Assembly (NCBI GenBank): GCA_025351125.1
Contig: JANXWN010000030.1
Span: 1-12,336, forward strand
Direction of reading: 5' to 3'
Origin: Caulobacteraceae bacterium
GTDB lineage: Bacteria; Pseudomonadota; Alphaproteobacteria; Caulobacterales; Caulobacteraceae
DNA: 12,336 bases
Position numbers and translations under genes: made by a program. Every line of letters begins with the position of its first letter. The first letter of the stretch is position 1. Below, in pieces: positions 7,032-12,336 of the stretch. The notes under the pieces were generated by a model. That model did no database searches. It saw only the letters and a list, made by a program, of their open reading frames with translations, and was not told the DNA's origin.

Positions 7032-7174
7032 CGAGGCCGGACGCGTCTCCGTTGCGGGTATTGCCGAAGGGCCGCCGCCCCACGGCGCTTGACGTTAGCA
7101 CCGCGGTCGTCGCGCGAAAATCGGAAAATGCGGTGTGATCACCCAGCGGCCGCGCTGTTTCTCGCTTGACGCAT

Positions 7175-7184
7175 TTGCTATATC
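7175..7184 (+). promoter_or_regulatory. Candidate extended -10 element for the small membrane protein gene
   Basis: TTTGCTATATC at about 7174-7184 contains an extended -10 pattern (TG-N-TATATC) and fits the Caulobacter-type GCTANAWC element. A TTGACG at 7166-7171 is too close to serve as its -35. The 207-base region 7032-7238 between the divergent TIR and small membrane protein genes must hold promoters for both. I see nothing convincing for the TIR side. Confidence 0.3.
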
Positions 7185-7238
7185 GCTTCGGCCACGGCGC
7201 GGACTGATCGTAAGCCGTGATCGCGAGGGGTGTACATC

Positions 7239-7688
7239 GTGGCTGAACATTTGGTGCGAGAACGGGTGGCGGATCACAGGCCCAACCCGCGCATTGCAGA
7301 GCGGAAAAAACAGGGCGCCGCCACGGTCGCCAAAGAACACAACGGGTTTAACGGCTGGCTCGCTGTTAAGATAACCAACGGTGTAGCCACGATGTGGTGC
7401 GCCTACGCGTTCACCATCCTCGCCCTGATCAGTCTGCCCGAAGCGATAAAAGGCGGCACCGCGCCACTGATCGCATGGATTGCCCAGACCTTTCTGCAGC
7501 TTGTTCTGCTGTCGATTATCATGGTCGGACAAAAGGTCGCCGCGCGGGCCTCAGATAAACAGTCCTTGCAAACATTCCAAGATGCCGAGGCCTTATTGGA
7601 CATTAGCAATGAACTGCACGAATTATTGAAATCAAACACGAAATTGACAGAAGAAATACACGCGGTGTTGAATAAAAAGGGTGTCTGA
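7239..7688 (+). CDS. Small two-helix membrane protein, DUF1003-like
   Basis: The product is 149 residues. An N-terminal charged part (MAEHLVRERVADHRPNPRI) is followed by two hydrophobic segments, around VATMWCAYAFTILALISL and LIAWIAQTFLQLVLLSIIMV. After GQKVAARASDKQ comes a helical, partly coiled-coil-like tail (DAEALLDISNELHELLKSN) ending in charged residues. The order of elements, two helices with a short loop, then '(G/S)Q' and a Lys/Asp-rich segment, recalls DUF1003 membrane proteins, whose function is not known. I cannot confirm membership. GTG 7239 is chosen because GAGGGG lies eight bases upstream; the GTG at 7230 overlaps that site. The 3' half uses noticeably more AT-rich codons (AAATCAAACACGAAATTGAC region) than its neighbours. 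It is divergent from the TIR gene and about 97 bases upstream of alkA. Confidence 0.7.
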   Translation: MAEHLVRERVADHRPNPRIAERKKQGAATVAKEHNGFNGWLAVKITNGVATMWCAYAFTILALISLPEAIKGGTAPLIAWIAQTFLQLVLLSIIMVGQKVAARASDKQSLQTFQDAEALLDISNELHELLKSNTKLTEEIHAVLNKKGV

Positions 7689-7770
7689 CGAAGCGCGCGG
7701 CATGTCCGCCGACGTTTGATGCCTGACCAACGATCACGTCCGAAAACCGCGAGACTTACGGTTCGCCCGC

Positions 7771-7784
7771 GCGCATTATTGCGC
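7771..7784. promoter_or_regulatory. Palindrome abutting the Ada-AlkA start codon
   Basis: GCGCATTATTGCGC (arms GCGCA and TGCGC around TTAT) ends one base before the ATG at 7786. It occupies the place where a ribosome site would lie, and none is visible. Ada-type regulators control their own genes, and the E. coli Ada box was described with a GCGCA core, so an autoregulatory site is conceivable. GC-rich 5-bp palindromes are common in such genomes, so confidence is low. Confidence 0.25.
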
Positions 7785-7785
7785 C

Positions 7786-9294
7786 ATGGATATGACCGAT
7801 GACGCCTGTTACCGAGCGCTGGAAACGCGAGACGCAAGGTTCGACGGGCGACTGTTCACCGGCGTGAAAACCACGGGCATATATTGCCGGCCGATCTGTC
7901 CGGCGCGCACACCCAAGCGTCAAAACGTCACCTTCTTCGCCACGGCCACGGCCGCGCAGGCGGCGGGGTTTCGCCCCTGTCTGCGTTGCCGCCCCGAATC
8001 TTCGCCAGATTTTGGTGCTTGGAAGGGCACGTCCAACACCGTAACCCGAGCGCTGGCTTTGATCGAGACCGGTGCTTTGGACGGCGCGGACATGCAAGCC
8101 TTGGCGTGCCGTCTTGGCGTGGGCGAGCGACAATTGCGACGTCTGTTTCGTCGGCATCTGGGCGCCTCGCCGGTCGCCGTGGCGCAGACGCGTCGGGTGT
8201 TGCTGGCCAAACAGTTGATCCACCAAACCCACTTGCCAATGACCGAGGTGGCCTTGGCGTCCGGTTTCGGCAGCGTGCGGCGGTTTAACGAGACGTTCGC
8301 GGCCCTCTACCGCCGCCCACCCGGCGCGCTGCGACGCGGAGACGCGGAAGATGTTTCGGCGCGCGGAGGCGAGTGGGTTACGCTGCGTTTACCCTATCGC
8401 CCGCCTTACGACTGGGACGGTTTGGCGACATTCCTGGCGATGCGGGCGATTGCGGGGGTAGAGGCGGTTTCACCGCTTCGCTACGCCCGTTCCATCGCGG
8501 TCGGCGCCGATTGCGGGCTGTTGATCGTCACGCCGGCTCCACGCCACGAGGTTAAGGTCAGCGTGCGATTTGCGAACATTGCCGCTTTGCCGCTGATTAT
8601 CGCCAAGGTTCGTCGGGTGTTCGACTTGGCGGCTGATCCGGTCCTGATCTCGTCGCACCTTGCCCTCGATCCTCACCTTGCGCCGCTGGTCGCCGCGCGG
8701 CCCGGGTTGCGGGCGCCCGGCGCGTGGGACGGGTTCGAGCTGGCGGTCCGGGCGATCCTCGGCCAGCAGATCACCGTCGCGGCGGCGACAAATCTCGCGG
8801 GGCGGATCGTTAGCGATTGGGGCGAAACCCTGCCCGTCGGGTTGCGCGGTCAGATTGAGGGCGTGACTCACATTTTTCCCAACGCCGAGCGTCTCGCGCA
8901 AGCGGATCTCTCCCGATTACCCATGCCGCGCGCGCGTTCGGCGTCTTTGGAAGCGCTAGCCCGCGCGGTCGCCGCCGATCCGCTGATGTTCGGCCCGCGC
9001 CGCGGCCTCGACGAGGCGATCACGGCGCTAAAAGCCCTGCCGGGCGTCGGGGAATGGACGGCGCAATATATCGCCATGCGCGAATTGCGCGAGCCCGACG
9101 CCTTTCCCGCCGCCGATGTTGCTCTCCTTCGCGCTCTGCAGGACGCGGGCGGGAAACGCCCAACGGCCGCGCAAATGCTGGCCCGCGCCGAAGCTTGGCG
9201 ACCCTGGCGCGCCTACGCCGCCTTGCATTTGTGGGCCTCGCTTGCGCCCAGCCAGCTCAAATCAGGAGATATCGATGCCAAAGCCGCGGCCTAA
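7786..9294 (+). CDS. alkA: Ada-type methylation sensor/activator fused to AlkA DNA-3-methyladenine glycosylase
   Basis: The 502-residue fusion acts in repair of alkylated DNA. Residues 1-75 form the Ada zinc domain (FTGVKTTGIYCRPICPAR, GFRPCLRCRP) with the four cysteines C34, C38, C65 and C68; C34 aligns with the E. coli Ada Cys that takes methyl groups from phosphotriesters. Residues 85-180 are an AraC-type DNA-binding domain. About 195-305 match the AlkA N-terminal domain, and 310-490 the helix-hairpin-helix glycosylase core, with AVRAILGQQITV, LPGVGEWTAQYIAMR (HhH at 418-422) and FPAADVALLRAL, where D444 is the expected catalytic aspartate. It should remove 3-methyladenine and related bases and activate transcription when methylated. 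The ogt-type gene overlaps its last 20 bases. The start ATG 7786 (or 7792) has no clear ribosome site. This fused arrangement is known in bacteria. Confidence 0.93.
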   Translation: MDMTDDACYRALETRDARFDGRLFTGVKTTGIYCRPICPARTPKRQNVTFFATATAAQAAGFRPCLRCRPESSPDFGAWKGTSNTVTRALALIETGALDGADMQALACRLGVGERQLRRLFRRHLGASPVAVAQTRRVLLAKQLIHQTHLPMTEVALASGFGSVRRFNETFAALYRRPPGALRRGDAEDVSARGGEWVTLRLPYRPPYDWDGLATFLAMRAIAGVEAVSPLRYARSIAVGADCGLLIVTPAPRHEVKVSVRFANIAALPLIIAKVRRVFDLAADPVLISSHLALDPHLAPLVAARPGLRAPGAWDGFELAVRAILGQQITVAAATNLAGRIVSDWGETLPVGLRGQIEGVTHIFPNAERLAQADLSRLPMPRARSASLEALARAVAADPLMFGPRRGLDEAITALKALPGVGEWTAQYIAMRELREPDAFPAADVALLRALQDAGGKRPTAAQMLARAEAWRPWRAYAALHLWASLAPSQLKSGDIDAKAAA

Positions 9295-9826
9295 AGTCTT
9301 GACCTTCGAGCGGATAAAGACGCCGGTGGGCGAGGCGATCATCGTCGCCGATGAAGCGGGGTATTTGCGCCAGTTCCAATGGATCGACGAAGGGGGTCGG
9401 CGCGAAGGCATGACGCGCCGCTATTATCCCGACACGCCCGTGGTCGAGGGCCCCGCGCCGGTGGCGATCCGCGCGGCCTTGGAGAATTATTTCGCCGGCG
9501 ATATCCACGCGCTGAGCGTTATACCCTGGCGCAGCGCGGGAACGGATTTTCAGGAGACGGTGTGGCGCGCCCTGTGCGACATCCCGGTGGGCGTGACGAT
9601 CAGTTACGGTGAACTGGCCCGGCGGATCGACAATCCCAAGGCGGTGCGCGCCGTCGGATTGGCCAACGGCGCCAATCCCAACGGCCTGGTCGTCCCATGC
9701 CATCGCGTCATCGGCGCCAACGGAACGCTGACCGGCTACGGCGGCGGTCTGCACCGCAAGACTTGGTTGCTGAAACACGAGGGCGCATCGTTCCGCGAGG
9801 AAGCGCCGTACCAGACGCTGATTTGA
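9275..9826 (+). CDS. ogt: Methylated-DNA-[protein]-cysteine S-methyltransferase
   Basis: The 183-residue suicide enzyme transfers methyl groups from O6-methylguanine (and O4-methylthymine) to its own cysteine. The signature PCHRV contains the acceptor C142; it is preceded by VGLANGANPNGLVV and followed by GYGGGLHRKTWLLKHEG. The helix-turn-helix segment YGELARRIDNPKAVRAVG is also intact. The N-terminal ribonuclease-like domain is typical of Ogt/AGT proteins. ATG 9275 is chosen because AGGAG lies six bases upstream; the frame is open further upstream inside alkA, but that part is a shadow. The 20-base overlap with alkA implies coupled translation. Together the two genes supply phosphotriester sensing, base excision and direct reversal, the functions of the adaptive response. 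A seven-T run follows the stop, but no convincing hairpin precedes it. Confidence 0.95.
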   Translation: MPKPRPKVLTFERIKTPVGEAIIVADEAGYLRQFQWIDEGGRREGMTRRYYPDTPVVEGPAPVAIRAALENYFAGDIHALSVIPWRSAGTDFQETVWRALCDIPVGVTISYGELARRIDNPKAVRAVGLANGANPNGLVVPCHRVIGANGTLTGYGGGLHRKTWLLKHEGASFREEAPYQTLI

Positions 9827-9902
9827 AGTTTTTTTGTTTCGTGTTGGGCAAGCCGGCGCATTGCACGCCCAAGCGCTGCCGCTGTTAGAGCCTAGACGGG
9901 CT

Positions 9903-10580
9903 TCACATTTCTCCGCGCCCCCCGCCGTTCAGTGCGAACAGCTGGAGGGTTCGTAGCCTCGCCAACCGCGCGGCGTCGGGGTGGTGGTCGGCGCGGTCGG
10001 AGGCGAAGCCGTGGCCGGCGTCGTAGCGATAGACGGGAAGGTCGGGGTATTGGTCGGCGATGGCGTCGACGACCTCAGGCGGAATGCTCGCGTCATGGCG
10101 GCCAAAATGCAGGATGGCCGGGCATTGCGGCGGCTCGTCGATCAGCTCGGGAATGCGCCGGCCATAGTAGCAGGACGCCGCCGCTACCCCCGCCACCCGC
10201 GCCGCCGCCAACCACGCCGCCGTGCCACCCCAGCAAAAGCCGACCACGAACACGGGCGGCTGAAGAGCCGCGACGGCGGCGGAAAGGTCGGCGGCGACCT
10301 CGGCCCACGGTGTTTGCTCGGAAAGCTCGCGCCCGCGCGCCATGCCGTCAGCGTCATATCCGGCCTGAAAATCACGCTGGTGGCGCTCGAACAGCGATGG
10401 CGCGATCACCTCATAGCCTTCGTCGGCGTAACTGTCGGCCACCGCGCGGATATGGTCGGTGACGCCGAAAATTTCCTGGATCAGGACCAGCCCGCCGCGC
10501 CGCGCGTCGGCGGGCGCGGCGTGATAGGCCGGCAATTCGAAGCCGTCGAGGGGGCTGACGAGGGTTACGATCTTGGCCAT
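9903..10580 (-). CDS. Dienelactone hydrolase family protein (copy 1)
   Basis: The 225-residue alpha/beta hydrolase belongs to the dienelactone hydrolase family, which cleaves lactone or ester bonds; the founding member acts on dienelactone in chlorocatechol breakdown. The Cys-Asp-His triad is visible: C116 in GFCWGG, D163 in GRHDASIP and H190 in DAGHGF. E36 of QEIFGV, conserved in the family, is also present. ATG 10580 (MAKIVTLVSPLDGFELPAYH) is chosen because it fits the family's N-terminus; ATG 10589 is an alternative, and the longer upstream frame is not credible because it runs into the neighbouring gene. It begins 25 bases after the stop of its paralogue and is probably the last gene of the ychF operon. 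No other catechol-pathway gene is present, so a general esterase or carboxymethylenebutenolidase-like role is as likely. Confidence 0.9.
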   Translation of the reverse strand: MAKIVTLVSPLDGFELPAYHAAPADARRGGLVLIQEIFGVTDHIRAVADSYADEGYEVIAPSLFERHQRDFQAGYDADGMARGRELSEQTPWAEVAADLSAAVAALQPPVFVVGFCWGGTAAWLAAARVAGVAAASCYYGRRIPELIDEPPQCPAILHFGRHDASIPPEVVDAIADQYPDLPVYRYDAGHGFASDRADHHPDAARLARLRTLQLFALNGGGRGEM

Positions 10581-10605
10581 ACCGCGCATCCCGCCCGAGG
10601 GCTCC

Positions 10606-11271
10606 CTACCCACCAAATAGCGCCACTGTCCGCGCGCGGGCCAGTTCGGCGCTGGCGTTGTCGTGGCGTTCGGGATCGTCGTTGTTGAAACCGTGGCCGG
10701 CGTCCTCATAGATATAGATCGGCACCTCGGGATGGGCGGCCAGCACCGCGTCTTTCAGCGCGTCGGCGGAAATGTGGGTGTCGAGACGGCCCAAATGAAC
10801 AATGACTGGGCAAAGCGGTTGTAGCCCCGCATTGGCTTGCACCATGCTGCCGTAATAGCTGGATGCCGCGGAAAGGCCGGAAACCTTGGCCGCCGCCAGC
10901 CACGCCATCGAGCCGCCATAGCAATAACCGACGATGTTCACCTTGCCGCGCGGGCTAAGAAGGTCGCGACAGGCCGCGATATCTCCCATCGCCTGATCGA
11001 GCGGCGTCGCCATTGCGTGGGCGATTCCGGCTTGCATGCCTTGAGGATCGTGACCGGCGGTGAACCCGATCTCGCGGCGGTCGTACATCGACGGGGCGAT
11101 CGCTTCAAAGCCCAGCGACGCCCAACGATCAACGTCACGGCGCACGTGCTCGTCGAGGCCAAAGATTTCCTGCACCACGATTACCCCGCCTTTACGCTCG
11201 CCCGTCGGCGCGGCGTGATAGGCCCCAAACCCGAAACCGTCCGCGCCCGTGATGTTGATCGTGTCGCCCAT
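10606..11271 (-). CDS. Dienelactone hydrolase family protein (copy 2)
   Basis: The 221-residue protein is a paralogue of the gene downstream, with the same layout: AYHAAPTGERKGGVIVVQE, then VVQEIFGLDEHVR, then the nucleophile C117 in GYCYGGS, D164 in GRLDTH and H192 in DAGHGF. E35 in QEIFG is kept. ATG 11271 is supported by an AGGACGAG-like ribosome site upstream. It starts 13 bases after the ychF stop, so the two are very likely co-transcribed. The copies differ widely in sequence outside motifs (for example GFCWGG versus GYCYGG), which indicates an old duplication or separate acquisition rather than a recent tandem copy. Substrate unknown. Confidence 0.92.
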   Translation of the reverse strand: MGDTINITGADGFGFGAYHAAPTGERKGGVIVVQEIFGLDEHVRRDVDRWASLGFEAIAPSMYDRREIGFTAGHDPQGMQAGIAHAMATPLDQAMGDIAACRDLLSPRGKVNIVGYCYGGSMAWLAAAKVSGLSAASSYYGSMVQANAGLQPLCPVIVHLGRLDTHISADALKDAVLAAHPEVPIYIYEDAGHGFNNDDPERHDNASAELARARTVALFGG

Positions 11272-11284
11272 TTCGGTCTCGTCC

Positions 11285-12336
11285 TTACACGTTGAAGCGA
11301 AAGTGCATGACGTCGCCGTCGCGCACCACGTAATCCTTGCCTTCGGAGCGCATTTTGCCGGCCTCCTTGGCCCCCGCCTCGCCGTTCAGACGGACGAAAT
11401 CATCATAAGGGATGGTCTCGGCGCGAATGAAGCCTTTTTCGAAATCGGTGTGGATCACGCCCGCCGCTTGTGGCCCGGTGGCTCCGACCGGAATAGTCCA
11501 GGCCCGCGCCTCCTTCGGACCGACGGTGAAATAGGTTTGCAAACCCAGCAGCGCGTAAGCTTCGTGAATCAGGCGATCCAAACCCGGCTCGTGCAAGTCG
11601 AGGGTTTCCAGGAACTCCGCTCGCTCGGCGGGGTCCAAAAGCGCGATTTCACTTTCGATCTTGGCCGAAATGACCACCGCCTTGGCGTGGTCACCGACCG
11701 CGCGCGTGACGATTTTGGCGGATAAAGCGTTGCCGTGTCCGGCGGATTCTTCGTCGACGTTGCACACGTACAGCGTCGGTTTGCTGGTCAGCAGTTGCAG
11801 CATGCGCCATGCTTTGACGTCATCTTCAGGTATTTTAGCGTTGCGCGCCGGACGCCCCGCATTCAGCTGTTGCAGGGCCAGATTGACTAAACGCAGCGTG
11901 TTGGCGCTGTCCTTATCGCCGCCCTTCGCGCGTTTATCCAAGCCGGTGACGCGCTTTTCCAAACTTTCCAGATCGGCCAACATCAATTCTGTCTCAATGA
12001 TATCCAAATCGGACAGGGGGTCGATGCGACCTTCGACGTGGGTCACGTCGCCGTCCTCGAAGCACCGCGAAACCAAGGCCACGGCGTCGCAGTCGCGAAT
12101 ATTGGCGAGGAACTGATTGCCCAGACCTTCGCCCGATGCGGCCCCGCGCACCAGGCCGGCGACATCCACAAAGGTGATCCGCGCCGCAATGATCTCCTTC
12201 GAGCCGGCGATTCTCGCCAAGGCGTCCAGGCGCGGCTCCGGCACCGCCACCTCGCCTACGTTCGGCTCAATGGTGCAGAACGGATAATTGGCCGCCTGGG
12301 CCGCCGCCGTCTGGGTGACAGCGTTGAACAGGGTCG
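11285..12336 (-). CDS. ychF: YchF/OLA1 family P-loop ATPase, N-terminus outside window
   Basis: The visible 349 residues run from TLFNAVTQTAAAQAANYPFC to the end; family members have about 365, so only about 16 residues with most of the P-loop are missing. YchF is an Obg-related cytosolic protein that prefers ATP over GTP and binds ribosomes; it has been linked to oxidative stress and catalase control in E. coli. Seen here are TIEPNVG, the DVAGLV (G3) segment, GAASGEGLGNQFL, and NVDE in place of the NKxD motif, the change that gives ATP preference. A coiled-coil-like insert follows (LADLESLEKRV). The C-terminal TGS domain contains YFTVGPKEARAWTI and ends GDVMHFRFNV. Two dienelactone hydrolase-family genes follow directly, an operon partner that says nothing obvious about function. 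Confidence 0.97.
   Translation of the reverse strand, partial: TLFNAVTQTAAAQAANYPFCTIEPNVGEVAVPEPRLDALARIAGSKEIIAARITFVDVAGLVRGAASGEGLGNQFLANIRDCDAVALVSRCFEDGDVTHVEGRIDPLSDLDIIETELMLADLESLEKRVTGLDKRAKGGDKDSANTLRLVNLALQQLNAGRPARNAKIPEDDVKAWRMLQLLTSKPTLYVCNVDEESAGHGNALSAKIVTRAVGDHAKAVVISAKIESEIALLDPAERAEFLETLDLHEPGLDRLIHEAYALLGLQTYFTVGPKEARAWTIPVGATGPQAAGVIHTDFEKGFIRAETIPYDDFVRLNGEAGAKEAGKMRSEGKDYVVRDGDVMHFRFNV

Noticed and set aside
7166..7184. TTGACG (7166-7171) with TATATC (7179-7184) as a standard promoter
   Set aside because: The spacer is only seven bases, far too short for sigma-70-type recognition; only the extended -10 part was kept as a weak candidate.
9116..9274. N-terminal extension of the methyltransferase inside alkA
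   Set aside because: The extension does not resemble Ogt/AGT proteins and a strong AGGAG site precedes ATG 9275.
9844..9872. Inverted repeat TTGGGC...GCCCAA in the gap between ogt and the first dienelactone hydrolase gene, as a terminator
   Set aside because: The loop is 17 bases and neither strand has a T run directly after the stem; the seven-T run after ogt lies before the repeat, so it does not make an intrinsic terminator.

Overview
The window looks like a chromosomal segment of a high-GC alphaproteobacterium. The evidence is a 98-residue alphaproteobacterial-type ribosomal protein L28, TTGACG-type promoter sequences, heavy GC-rich codon use in every gene, and the families present (TSUP permease, TIR/TolB-like/TPR protein, Ada-AlkA fusion, tandem dienelactone hydrolases beside ychF). 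I cannot name the genus. No rRNA, tRNA, CRISPR array, insertion sequence or phage gene is visible.

Left part (1-1653): the 3' end of a ThuA-like gene, then rpmB (L28) behind a candidate housekeeping promoter, then a TSUP-family permease on the opposite strand.

Centre-left (1697-4743) is the most unusual region. Two genes overlap by four bases (ATGA) and read away from the permease. The first encodes an exported protein with a clear periplasmic glycerophosphodiester phosphodiesterase (GDPD) scaffold, but all six canonical catalytic and metal-binding positions appear substituted. The second encodes an exported fusion of a caspase-like domain, whose catalytic His position is Leu, with an intact trypsin-like (S1A) serine protease domain. 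A coupled pair of an apparent pseudo-phosphodiesterase and a pseudo-caspase/active-trypsin fusion, both with signal peptides, is the best candidate here for an undescribed system. A perfect 7-bp inverted repeat lies in the divergent promoter region upstream.

Centre (4769-7688): on the minus strand, a TIR domain-TM-TolB-like-TPR protein (possible periplasm-sensing NAD-cleaving receptor), followed downstream by a small secreted protein with seven consecutive histidines. Divergent from the TIR gene is a small two-helix membrane protein resembling the DUF1003 type.

Right part (7786-12336): an alkylation-repair operon, in which an Ada-type sensor/activator fused to AlkA glycosylase overlaps an ogt-type methyltransferase by 20 bases. 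Convergent to it is a minus-strand operon running ychF (5' end outside the window), then two paralogous dienelactone hydrolase-family genes.
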